From positions 1,302,001 to 1,366,000 of the forward strand of contig JAPFFF010000029.1 of assembly GCA_039105265.1 (NCBI GenBank): a stretch of DNA of 64,000 bases, in the 5' to 3' direction. Within the stretch, counting starts at the first letter, position 1, and each line of letters begins with the position of its first letter. The position numbers were made by a program, and so were the translations under genes. A model generated the notes under the pieces. It was not told where the DNA came from. It saw only the letters and a list, made by a program, of their open reading frames with translations, and did not search any database. This stretch comes from Tritrichomonas musculus. Its lineage: Eukaryota; Parabasalia; Tritrichomonadida; Tritrichomonadidae. Below, in pieces: positions 49,923 to 60,265 of this stretch.

Positions 49923-50235
49923 ATCATTAAAATGAGAATTTTCTTTTCTTTTTTTTATTGCTTTACTTATCTATTTAATACAAATGTATGCTTTTTTCTG
50001 TGTTTTAAGCAGCATTATCCAACCATCACAACTCAAATATTTTCCAACAAGTAGAACAAAATAAATAGAAAATTTCAATTTTAGTGAAAAAGTTTTACTC
50101 TATATTTTCTTTTGAAAAATTTTCCAAAATCAATTGAAAATTTGAGTTTTTGAGAAAAAATTTCGGCGTTTTTTTTTATCAAAAATTTGTTTATTTAGGT
50201 TTGATTGTTTTCTTTAAATTTGATTTCATTTTAAT
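49923..50235. other. Intergenic between Sec24 and discoidin genes
   Basis: About 310 bp, AT-rich. It includes a GAAAAAGTT copy (50087) and the Inr listed separately. Confidence 0.45.
50226..50231 (+). promoter_or_regulatory. Trichomonad initiator (Inr) of the discoidin-domain gene
   Basis: TCATTT matches TCAYTW, with the predicted +1 A at 50228, 8 nt before the ATG at 50236. Confidence 0.55.
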
Positions 50236-51162
50236 ATGTTGACGAATCAAAACATTCTTAGATTAATCCAATTTGATGATTCAGGGAATTTCAAAATTAA
50301 TGTCTTTATTAATGATTATGAAAAAATAAATGGCGACATTCAAGTAAACAAAAAATCAAAGATTACTTTCAACACCACACTCAACAAAGCACGTATCATT
50401 TCCAAAAACATTGATCAACTCTATAAAGAAGATAATTCACTCGATCACTACGACATCAATTTCAATGATTTACAAGAACAAAACAAAACACAAAAGATCA
50501 TTGAAGCATTCCAACTCTTACTCAACTCATTCGAAAACAGCGTAAATATATCAAATGAACAGCAACATATTTTTTCATTAATTTTAGAATATCTTGGAGA
50601 AAATGGAATCATTAATAACGAAGGCATTGTTGACATTATTTCATGCATGAAAAGAGAAAACAGAAACATCATCATCTCAGCAGGAAACTCAAACAAATCA
50701 CCATATTCAACAAACAAATTCACTTATGATTCCGACAAATTGACAAACTTTTACTATAATTTCACAGATTATTTCTTCGCCAATGGAGAAGATGATACAG
50801 AAGGATGGATTGAATTCGATTTCAATGATAGAAAAATCAACTTGAAGACATATCATATTCGCTCAAGCCATAATTATAATCCAAAATCGTGGAGAATCGA
50901 AGGATCAAATGATAAAAAAAGTTGGGACGTTTTGGATTATCAAAAAGATGCAATAAAATTGAGCGAACATTATGAAGAAGAAAATTTCGAATGCAAACCA
51001 AATGGAAATTATTATCGATTCATCCGTTACGTTCAAATAGAACAGTGGACTAATGATATCGACAAAATAATTAATATCTCAGATATAAAATTCTTTGGAA
51101 CAATAAATAACAGTGAAGGAATAATGAATGAAGATTTGGGATTTGATGATATATTTGATTGA
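50236..51162 (+). CDS. F5/8 type C (discoidin)-like domain protein, 308 aa
   Basis: ATG at 50236. The N-terminal ~125 residues resemble the BTB-like/helical part of its paralogue at 11264 but shorter (FKINVFINDYEKINGDIQVNKKSKI...). The C-terminal ~165 residues are discoidin-like: IISCMKRENRNIIISAGNS, WIEFDFNDRKINLKTYHIRSS, PKSWRIEGSNDKKSWDVLDYQ, YYRFIRYVQIEQW, ISDIKFFGTI. No signal peptide or TM helix. The family is expanded in trichomonads and the function is not known. It is shorter than the paralogue because most of the middle helical linker is absent. The gene lies between Sec24 and a BspA-like gene on the same strand. Confidence 0.85.
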   Translation: MLTNQNILRLIQFDDSGNFKINVFINDYEKINGDIQVNKKSKITFNTTLNKARIISKNIDQLYKEDNSLDHYDINFNDLQEQNKTQKIIEAFQLLLNSFENSVNISNEQQHIFSLILEYLGENGIINNEGIVDIISCMKRENRNIIISAGNSNKSPYSTNKFTYDSDKLTNFYYNFTDYFFANGEDDTEGWIEFDFNDRKINLKTYHIRSSHNYNPKSWRIEGSNDKKSWDVLDYQKDAIKLSEHYEEENFECKPNGNYYRFIRYVQIEQWTNDIDKIINISDIKFFGTINNSEGIMNEDLGFDDIFD

Positions 51163-51589
51163 TAATAATAAACAATGAAAAATTTAAATTACTCGTTTTT
51201 TTTAAGTAAAGCTTATCTTTTTGATTGGATGATATTTGTATTGATATTGAGACCTGACCAATTCAGCATTTGAATCTTTTTCTCATGAATTTCAAGTGCA
51301 TTTAAAACATTATGTTAATTTTGACTAATCTTAAGATCACAACTGTTGATTAAAAATCATTGAGAAAAATTGAAATAAAAAATTGTGAATTTTATGAAAA
51401 AACAAATGTTCAAATATCTTTATATAATTAAAATATTTTATAAATATTATAGTATTTATATAAATAATAATCATTAAATAACATTATTTATAATAATTAT
51501 TTAACATTTAAATATACATTCAATTGTAAATTCACTTTTTTCAAAAAAATATTTTCAATTAAAATTTTTGGAAAATTTTATAAAACTAT
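51163..51589. other. AT-rich intergenic stretch
   Basis: About 430 bp. A TCACTT sits about 60 nt before the next ATG and is a weak Inr candidate. No gene. Confidence 0.4.
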
Positions 51590-54256
51590 ATGGATTATCA
51601 TAATTCAAGTGTTGTTGATAATGGAATAGTATATTCGTTAAACTTAAAAGAAATGACAGCAAGTGTAATTCTTTGCAAAATCGTATATGAAAAAATAATT
51701 ATTCCAAAATCTATCAACCATGAATCAAATGAATACATTGTGACAAGTATTTCAAAAAATGCATTTAAAAACTCCAGTATTTATTCGATACAATTCACAG
51801 ATGATTCACAAATTAAAATGATCGAAACCGATGCTTTCATTGATTCACAAATTAAAAGCATTACATTTCCGTCAAAACTAACCGAACTCAAAGAAGGCTG
51901 GTGCCGTAATACTGAACAGCTAATACAAATTAACATAAGCAAAGACAATCCAAAATTTAAAGTTTATGAAAACAAATTCGTCATTGGAAAATCAACACTT
52001 GAAAGTAACAATTATAATGAACTAATATTTTGCTTTCGGAATGCAAAGACAGCAACAATTCCCAATTTCATTGAAAAAATTTGTGAATGTGCATTCAATA
52101 AATGTAAACAGCTTCATTCAATTGAATTTTCAAGTGATTCAAAACTAAAAACAATAGAAAAAAATGCGTTTAGTGAAAGTTGTATCGAGAAGATTCAAAT
52201 TCCATCAGAAGTCACATTGATTGGAGAGCGCGCCTTTTATTTATGCCAACGCTTTCAAAATATTGAATTTTCAAGTGATTCAAAGCTAAAAACAATAGAA
52301 AAAAAAGCATTTTTTCATACAGAATTAAAAAGCTTCACAATTCCTTCACATCTCATTGAGCTGAAAGACGGATGGTGCAACGACATGACTTTATTAAAAA
52401 CAATCAAAGTGAGTCATGACAATCCAAGATTTTGTTGTCTGGATGAAAAATTTATCATTGGAAAATCAGCAATTGAACAAGATAATTATGACCAGCTTGT
52501 TTTTTCTGCTCGTGACATTGAATTTGTTTCAATTCCGAGTTATATTGAGCATATCTGTCCCTTTTCATTCTCTAATTGCATTAAGATACAGAGAATTGAA
52601 ATACCAAGTAATTCAAATATTAAGCAAATTGGTGAGAATGCATTTGCATTTTCATCAATTAAGAGCATCTCTATTCCATCACAAGTTACAGTGATTGGGA
52701 AAGGCGCTTTTTATCATTGCAAAAAACTACAAAAAGTAGAAATTTCAAATGATTCAAAACTAGAAAAGATTGAAAAAGAAGCTTTTTACAATTCATCTAT
52801 AAAAAGTATCTCGATTCCTTCTCAAGTTAATTATATTGGAAAAGGAGCCTTCTTTTATTGCAATAAACTTCGGGAAATTTCAATAGCAGACGATTCAAAA
52901 CTACAAATAATTGATGACGATGCATTCACTTATACATCAATTGAGAGCATCACAATTCCATCCCAAGTCACACGTATTGGTGATGGAGCTTTCTTTAATT
53001 GCCTACAATTAAAAACAATTGAATTTGCAAATAATTCAAAACTCCAAACAATTGATAATAATGCATTTTCTGAATCATCCATTGAAAGCATTTCAATTCC
53101 TTCACAAGTATCAACAATTGGAAAATATGCTTTTTTGAAGTGCAGATATCTGGAAGCTATAACATTTGCCAATGATTCAAAACTTCGAATATTTGAAAAA
53201 AAAGTTTTCTCAGGAACTTCAATTAAAAGCATTTGGATCCCTTCACAAGTTGTTGAAATCAATAGTAGATGGTTTGAACAAACTCAAAATTTGAAAGAAA
53301 TCAATATCAGTCAAGATAATCCTCATTTTAAACTATATGACAATAAATTTATCATTGGAAAATCGACAGTTGAAGAAACGAATTATGATTGTCTTATTTT
53401 TTGCTTAAAGAATGAAAAAACAGTCACTATTCCTGATTTTATCAAACACATTTCTCCTTATGTATTTTATGATTCATCAATAGAAAACATTACAATTCCA
53501 CCACAAGTCATAACGATAGGAAAATGTGCATTTTCTAATTGTCAACAACTTCGAAAAATTGAATTTGATAGTAAATCGAAGATTCAAACCATAGCAAAGA
53601 TGACGTTTTCATATTCATCAATTAAAAGTATCACAATTCCATCACAAGTTACACGAATCGATAAATATGCTTTTTCTCATTGTGGCAAACTTAAGAAGCT
53701 TCAATTTGCAAATGATTCCAAACTTGAAATAATTGACAAAGAAGCTTTTTCTTACACATCTTTCAAAAACATCGTAATTCCATCATCAGTGACACAAATA
53801 GAGGGAAGTATTTTTAGGTCTGGAAAACTACGAAGAATTGAATTTGAACGAAATTCAAAACTTCAGTTTATTGAAGATTTTGCTTTTTCTGATTCACAAA
53901 TTGAAAGCATTATCATTCCATCACAAGTTACTTGCATTAGAAGGAATGTTTTTAATTTTTGTCGTAAATTTCAACGAATTGAATTTGAAGATGATTCAAA
54001 ACTTCAAACGATTGATGACAATGCATTCAGTGACTCTATGATTACAAGCTTCGTTATTCCTCCAGGTGCAAATGAAATTGGAAAAAATGCTTTTATATAT
54101 TGTTATAAACTTAAAATAATTGAAATAAATGAAAAATCTGAAATCATCAGTATTGATCCAAGCAATTTGAACAGATCAACTTGTTCATTATTGATGATTC
54201 CTGTAAATCTAAAAGATCGTTTAAATTTAACCAACCCCCAAAAAACATTCATTTAA
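51590..54256 (+). CDS. BspA-like leucine-rich repeat protein, 888 aa
   Basis: A long intact frame of about 30 LRR_5/BspA repeats, each close to 'L..IEFA.DSKLQ.ID..AFS.SSIESI.IPSQVT.IG..AF..C'. Three interrupting units (about residues 98-155, 255-312 and 565-622) share NPKF/NPRF/NPHF...IGKS....Y..L.F..R, the same unit as in the paralogue at 45710. There is no signal peptide or TM helix, and the end is a short QKTFI, so this member is not an obvious surface protein. Strong similarity between neighbouring repeats suggests continuing expansion and contraction. BspA-like proteins in trichomonads are linked to host or bacterial contact, but this is not shown for soluble members. Stop TAAA. Confidence 0.92.
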   Translation: MDYHNSSVVDNGIVYSLNLKEMTASVILCKIVYEKIIIPKSINHESNEYIVTSISKNAFKNSSIYSIQFTDDSQIKMIETDAFIDSQIKSITFPSKLTELKEGWCRNTEQLIQINISKDNPKFKVYENKFVIGKSTLESNNYNELIFCFRNAKTATIPNFIEKICECAFNKCKQLHSIEFSSDSKLKTIEKNAFSESCIEKIQIPSEVTLIGERAFYLCQRFQNIEFSSDSKLKTIEKKAFFHTELKSFTIPSHLIELKDGWCNDMTLLKTIKVSHDNPRFCCLDEKFIIGKSAIEQDNYDQLVFSARDIEFVSIPSYIEHICPFSFSNCIKIQRIEIPSNSNIKQIGENAFAFSSIKSISIPSQVTVIGKGAFYHCKKLQKVEISNDSKLEKIEKEAFYNSSIKSISIPSQVNYIGKGAFFYCNKLREISIADDSKLQIIDDDAFTYTSIESITIPSQVTRIGDGAFFNCLQLKTIEFANNSKLQTIDNNAFSESSIESISIPSQVSTIGKYAFLKCRYLEAITFANDSKLRIFEKKVFSGTSIKSIWIPSQVVEINSRWFEQTQNLKEINISQDNPHFKLYDNKFIIGKSTVEETNYDCLIFCLKNEKTVTIPDFIKHISPYVFYDSSIENITIPPQVITIGKCAFSNCQQLRKIEFDSKSKIQTIAKMTFSYSSIKSITIPSQVTRIDKYAFSHCGKLKKLQFANDSKLEIIDKEAFSYTSFKNIVIPSSVTQIEGSIFRSGKLRRIEFERNSKLQFIEDFAFSDSQIESIIIPSQVTCIRRNVFNFCRKFQRIEFEDDSKLQTIDDNAFSDSMITSFVIPPGANEIGKNAFIYCYKLKIIEINEKSEIISIDPSNLNRSTCSLLMIPVNLKDRLNLTNPQKTFI
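54151..54233 (+). repeat. 3' end of the BspA-like gene, duplicated downstream (copy A)
   Basis: These 83 bp recur at 56305-56387 with one mismatch. They cover the last ~28 codons of the BspA-like gene. Confidence 0.9.
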
Positions 54257-54545
54257 ATTAACTGAAAATTTTGTTAGTTTTTCCTGGATTTGCAGAAATT
54301 ACTAAATCTTGTGATAAATGGAAAGATTCACTTAAAAATAATAAAGAATAATAATAATAAAATTTTATTTATTTAAATTTTGAATTTTTTTTAATATTCT
54401 TTTGTTATATAATTTTACTCAACTTGATCAAAAATAATGACAAGTCAAGATAAAATTTGTGATTCAAAGGCCAGTTACAAGTGGAATGCAAGAAACTTAA
54501 GCCTGATTAAAAAATACATTAAAATGCATGTTGATTGCAGATTAG

Positions 54546-54574
54546 GATGAAAATAATAGATTTTTATATTTTTA
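54546..54574. repeat. 29-bp direct repeat flanking the coiled-coil pseudogene (copy A)
   Basis: GATGAAAATAATAGATTTTT and the next nine bases recur exactly at 56462-56490. Confidence 0.85.
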
Positions 54575-56300
54575 TTTCGACAAATAGCTGCTGTTGCTTG
54601 TCTATCTCCATATTCAACGCTGAAATACGTTTAGTGAAGTCTATTTTCAATTTATCAAACCTCTTCGTAAGCGTTGCTATGCTTTTCATTTGATTGTTAC
54701 TCAAAATTCCCAAAATTTTGAATATTTTCGTTTTTTTCTTTAATCGCAAGCATCGCATCTTCGACAGAGTCGGCCTGCAGGAAGAGCAGTAGATCAAGAA
54801 TCTTCTTTTCAAGGTTGTCTTTCTCAATCATCAAACTTCTCTGCCTCTTCCTGCTCTCTTTGTTCTCATCGATCATTTTTTGCTGCGTTTCTTTGTTCTC
54901 GAGGAAAACGTCGAATTCGGCGCCGATTTCAGGAAACGTTAATTTCAGGACATTTGCGAAATCGAGGACTTTGGAATGCACAGCAATTTCGCTGTCTTGC
55001 TTCAAACTCAGCTCTTTTTCTATTCGTTCATATTCATCGACAAAACCTGTCGTATTTTCGCCGGAAATTTCAACGTTTGGTTCGATGTAACTTGCTCGAC
55101 AACGTCGACCAATTCTTGAGCCATTTCTAGAACCGACCAAACCGATAACGGCAAAATCAAATCACACTCTCATTGTTCTTTCGATTTAAGAAACTTTTTG
55201 TGAGAAATCTTCCCTGATTCTTCAAGTGCTTGGCACTTTTTCTCCACTTGTTTGATTGAAATTTCGAGTTTCGCTGATTTTTCAGTTTCTTCTTGAAGCA
55301 TTTGCGACGTTTTAATAAGCTGCTCCTTTTGCGTTGCGATCTCATCGTTCTGCAGTTGTGATGATTGCTGCAAACCATTGATCGTGAGCTTCAAACTTTG
55401 GTTCTCTGCGTTTTTCTCGTTGAGTGAAGATTGAAGCTTTTTCGCGGACAATTGAAGGTCATTCAAAGATTTCGAAATTTGACTCAACTTCGTTTGATTT
55501 TCATTCAACTTTTGCGCCATTAATTCGTTATCGTGGATGAGTTTTTCTTTATCTTCTTGAAATGCAGAATTTGCTGATTTTTCCTTATTCAATTGCTTCG
55601 AAAGAATTTTGTTCTGTTGTTCAAAATGGTGAACTTTTGTGAGAAGAGGTGAAATAAGCTTTTTGAATAAGTGGTTCGATTGTTAGCTTGAATTCAATTG
55701 ACTTTTCAGCTCTTTTATCTTTTCGTTATTCTGAATCGATGGATTGATTAATTTCGACTCTTTATCGTTCTTTTCACATTGTATTTGAATCTTCAGTTTC
55801 GAGTTTTCTTGAGAAAGTTTGTTTTCAAGTTTCGTTTTCTTTGATCAATCTGTCGTTTTTATTCATTAATTCCTGATTTTGAGAAGATATTTCGTTCATT
55901 TGCTGTGTGTAAAATCCTTCATGTTGCTCTCTTATTTCTGTTTCTACTTTTTGTCTGTCAAAAATATCTTGCTGTTGAACTTTTTGTGTTTGATTTTGCG
56001 CCGCTTTTTGCTGATCACGGGTTGCGGAACAATTTGAGGTTCAACTTCGGGAATTTGAGGCTGAATCAGAAGAAGACGAACCAAATCGTCGTAATTATCA
56101 ATTATTTGATTTAAAATGTTGGGTTGCTGCTTTAAAAATTGATTCAAATTCAATACTATTTTTGCCGATAGTTTTATTCTTTTCTTTGATTTGCTATTCC
56201 AAGTTTTGGACTTTCGTTTGCATCTTTGCGAGTTGTGTAGAACTGTTTCTTTTTTCTTCTTCTAATTTCATTAATGAGAAGGCTAATTTCATTTAAACTG
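54575..56300 (-). pseudogene. Broken coiled-coil protein gene
   Basis: The minus strand carries coiled-coil coding sequence in several frames: pieces at 56153-55944, 55592-55170 (NKEKSANSAFQEDKEKLIHD...), 55140-54697 (VDEYERIEKELSLKQDSEIAV..., FPEIGAEFDVFLENKETQQK) and 54827-54575. Frames change at least four times with stops between, so no protein of useful length is left. The globular LTFPEIG... part resembles the end region of trichomonad coiled-coil proteins such as the one at 13524 (LFPPFLDVHS...). The DNA is clearly more G/C-rich than its surroundings. It is bracketed by duplicated pieces of the BspA-like gene's 3' region. Confidence 0.8.
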
Positions 56301-56304
56301 CTAA

Positions 56305-56387
56305 TATTGATCCAAGCAATTTGAACAGATCAACTTGCTCATTATTGATGATTCCTGTAAATCTAAAAGATCGTTTAAATTTAACCA
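56305..56387 (+). repeat. Duplicated 3' end of the BspA-like gene (copy B)
   Basis: This is the second copy of 54151-54233, one base different, now without a gene. The 29-bp repeat copy B follows at 56462-56490. Confidence 0.9.
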
Positions 56388-56490
56388 AAAAAACAAAATC
56401 TTTTTAATAGGTATAAAGTTACAGAAGAAAGAGAATTGGCAAATTATTTTCATTCATAATAGATGAAAATAATAGATTTTTATATTTTTA

Positions 56491-56957
56491 ATGATCTCCA
56501 CATATATCAATACAAATCAGTTAAAAAGCTTGTTACTTTAATAAAAGATCCTAATAAATGAATTATTCATAAAAATTTATCTTTTATGAGAGTTTATACT
56601 TTTTTTTAACTGAAATAAAATTCTTATCATTAAATTCATTTACTAATTTAAATTCCCATAAATGAAATTATTGTTCAGAGCCATATAAAATCAAAATCAG
56701 TTAAGAAATCGTCATCTTAAAGCTATCATAAATTGTTTACTTTCATTGAAATAAACAAATAAAAATCTATTTATGACAATAATTGATTTAAACAATTGTT
56801 TTTTGATATAAAAGTGAACAATAATTTTCAATAGCTCTTTTTTATTTTCAAAAATCTATTTTATTTGTATATTATTTAATATGATTGTTGATATTATTTT
56901 AAGTCAAACATTCATATTTTAATAATGTTGTATTATTAAATGCATGAATATTTTGTT
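56491..56957. other. AT-rich intergenic stretch
   Basis: About 470 bp with no gene or repeat recognised. Confidence 0.4.
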
Positions 56958-57236
56958 TTATCGTGAGATAGTGGGCAATCTACATGATACCAAATTAAAA
57001 ATTTCTTTATTTGCATCAAATACATTATGATGCTGATGAATTTCTTTTTTCTCAAAAGAAAAATAAATCAGACCGATTAAAACTGCAATTGAAGCAATAA
57101 TATAAGAACCTATCAAAATTCCAATCATTAATCTATTTAATTTGCTTTTTTTCTGTTGATCTGTTTTATCATCTTTGTTGTCAAATTGAAAAGCCGATGT
57201 TAGCCTTTTTATCGATAATATAAATAAGTATATCAT
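56958..57236 (-). CDS. Small membrane protein, 92 aa
   Basis: From the ATG at 57236 (the upstream in-frame codon is TTG). A short hydrophobic start (MIYLFILSIKRLTSAF) may be a signal peptide, followed by a charged stretch (DNKDDKTDQQKKSKLNR). One strong TM helix (about 37-60, LMIGILIGSYIIASIAVLIGLIYF) leads into a KKE-rich tail. It could be a real small protein or the TM end of a decayed surface protein. The stop is TAAA. No family recognised. Confidence 0.45.
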   Translation of the reverse strand: MIYLFILSIKRLTSAFQFDNKDDKTDQQKKSKLNRLMIGILIGSYIIASIAVLIGLIYFSFEKKEIHQHHNVFDANKEIFNLVSCRLPTISR

Positions 57237-59109
57237 GGAATATAATGATATCAATTTTAACCATCAAAGCCTTTGATAGAAATTTGTGAATGTAAGTTGA
57301 GGCATTCAAAAAGTGGATATTTTATGATATAAATAAAATGTAAAATCTTTTTTTTTGAATTTTAATTTTCCGCAAAAATATAGTCAATAAGAGCACTACA
57401 AGCATAAATGTAAACCATTCAAAATTGAAAAGATAAAACCAAATCATTCGTTTATTTAAAAAGAATATCATACACAAACAATATATACCACAAATATATA
57501 TAAAATATCAATAAGAAAATTTTTTTTCTGATAAATTTTGAGATATTTTTATAATAAATATAGCAATTAAAAAAACTATTGAAAAAGTTTGCATTTTCAA
57601 TTAGTTTTCATAATTAATACTGAAAAACTGTCCATAATTTTATAATTCTCTATACGATTTGAACAATTTTTTAATATGATATTTAAATGACATATTTAAA
57701 ATTATAAATCCACTTTTTTTCAAAAATTTGGCGCAGATTTTTTAGAAAAAGATATTTATCATATATTGTATATTTTGAGAAGTTTATACTAAAAATTTTA
57801 CAAATAAATTGAGTTTCACGAACAAATCTTCAAAGTTTTCTCGCGCAAATCAACTTAATAATGTTAAGGGAAAAGAAAAAATAATTGATGGTACATTAAA
57901 AAAAGCAAGAGAAAAGAGAATCCCAAAATATAATCAAAACATATCTCCTGTAAAAGACACAACAAACGCTAAAAATGCCAAAATACAAAAAAATAAAAAC
58001 AAGCGCTAGAAATGCTTTCTGAAAAAGTTGATTTTAAAATGAATGATATTCAATTTCAACTGAAAAGTTATGATAAAATAATAGGCAATTTTTATTCAAC
58101 TATGAAAGTCATATATCTCAGATTAAATCCAAAAGAGAGGGCTAACTAATTGAATAGCCAAGAAATTCACATATATATAGGAAAGAATATTATAAATCAT
58201 ATTTCAGACAAAAAAATAGTCGAATAATTAATTAATTTAATCAAAAGTTAAGAGATTTAATAAATTAAATTAAATTAATTCTTAATTTGATAAAATATTT
58301 TTATTTTTAAAAATAATTGTTTTATTTTAATAATATAAAATGTATTCAAAAAATGATTGTCATGGTCAACTTTATGATAATAACCGATTTGCATTGAATT
58401 TTATAAATGCATTTTTTGGAAAAATTTGCGCTGATTTTTTTAATTAATATATTCAAATAATTAGATAGTATTTATTAAAAAAATATATACTAACATGATC
58501 CTTTTTTTATAGAAAAATATTTTTAAATCTTCTTTTTATTAAAATCATTAAATAATTTTTTGAAAAAGTTAAATATTTCAATGGATTTTTTTTTATAAAA
58601 TTATTTTTAATTTATCTAAGAATTTATCAGAAAAAAACAAATCATAGATATGAATTGTTAAATATTTTGTGCACTATATTTTAAATATATATAAATTAAT
58701 TAAAAATCTAAAAAACCATTTAGCTTGTAGTACTCTAGTCAATATTAAAAAAATGTTTTTTTATGATGTATTATAAAGTATATAAGAACGTTAGCTCTAA
58801 AACTTTTTAAAATTATTAATAATTTTTACACCAACGTAGACCAAAATTCTAGGGTCTAAAAGAAATAATCACAGTAAATCGATTAATATCAATAAAAACA
58901 TATGATATTGAAAAATATTTTCAACATGTTGTAAAATTCAATTCCGTTTAAAATAAATAACCCATTTAATATTATTTAATAAAGTTGTTAAAAGACAATA
59001 ACAAATTGACAACCGTAAGACAACAGTAAGTTCGTTTCTCGTAAACAGAGTTTGTCAATAAAACGATGATTTTTTTCTGAAAAAGTTGTATGTAAAACTT
59101 TTACATCAT

Positions 59110-59142
<33 letters not shown>

Positions 59143-59938
59143 AAAAAAAATTCGCAATAAAATTATTTTATTCTTTGAATAACTATGTTTGGGCAAGAAT
59201 CAACTCAAATTAGTTAGTCTTTTCTGAGTCTCATTCAAAAAGTGAAAATCCTTCAGAAAAAATAATCAAATAAAAATAATAAAAAAAATAATCTTTTTAC
59301 AGCTGTTTCGGAAAAAGATTAGAATTTTTTGGAATTAAAATTGTAACCGTTTTATTTTTTTGGAAAAAAAATAAGAACGATCAATTTGTATTCAATTTTA
59401 TCATACTTAAAAACAGAATTAGAAGATAGATTTAAGAAATTTTATGGCGTTTTACACATTATTATGTTAATATATGCATATATTTTGCTTTTAACTGTTC
59501 AATGTGAAACATAGATTATGTTATTGCGTTTTTAATATGTAATTACTAAAATATTGTTTTCATCCAAAATTACTCAATAAAATCTTTAATTTATCGACAA
59601 TTACGCATTTTTTATGATTTTTAATAAAAAAATTGATGATCATGTGAAATTTGAAAAAAATCTTTCCATAATGAAAAAATCACTTTATTCATGATTATAA
59701 TTGGTTATTATATCGAACATGAAAAGAAATTTTCTTTTTGTTTGAACCAGGATATTATTTAAAAAAGATATTCTGCAACTTGTGAAATATCACTTATAAA
59801 ATATTTTTCTAATAACATCTGTCTAAATATATTAAATTGGCAAAAGACTGTTAAGATTTAATTAATTCTTGCTTTTGATTTAAATATTTTTCATCAACAA
59901 AAATATTGGAAATTGAATGCAAAATAATCGTTCACTAT
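57237..59938. other. Long AT-rich intergenic region with weak relics
   Basis: About 2.7 kb. At 57809-58009 and 58012-58150 (+) two Lys/Asn-rich open stretches in different frames may be remains of one small gene; the first has no ATG. Related sequences AAATTTGGCGCAGATTTTTT (57726) and AAATTTGCGCTGATTTTTTT (58424) occur 0.7 kb apart. A 29-T run is at 59112-59140. No complete gene seen. Confidence 0.45.
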
Positions 59939-60201
59939 TTAATTTCCAAAAAAATTTAGCGGTTTTATAAACCATTCAAATCTTGCAGCATTGACAATGA
60001 TGAAAACAACAGCTATGAATACGAAGAAAATTAAAAATATGGCAACAACTGCTTATTTAAATTATAAGTTTTTATAAAAGAAAGTCATCATTATATTTGC
60101 TATTTTTATATTTAATAAGGATAATATTGACCAAGTATTTTAGCAATTGAATAACATAAGCTGTCAATTGCAAATGCTGATTTGTTAATGGTTAATGTTG
60201 C
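59939..60201 (-). pseudogene. Possible relics of a membrane protein
   Basis: Two minus-strand open stretches without start codons look protein-like. At 60201-60112 there are 29 codons (...KSAFAIDSLCYSIAKIL...). At 60052-59939 there are 37 codons with a clear TM helix (AVVAIFLIFFVFIAVVFIIV) and a short tail. They are in different frames. They may be the remains, or separate exons, of one gene. No family recognised. Confidence 0.3.
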
Positions 60202-60265
60202 CTAAATATTTACCTTTTCTATTTAATTGAATATCATTCCAAAAATGCTTTTTCAATTTAATAAA

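Noticed and set aside
57809-58009. 66-codon Lys/Asn-rich frame
   Set aside because: It has no ATG; kept only as a possible relic in the intergenic entry.
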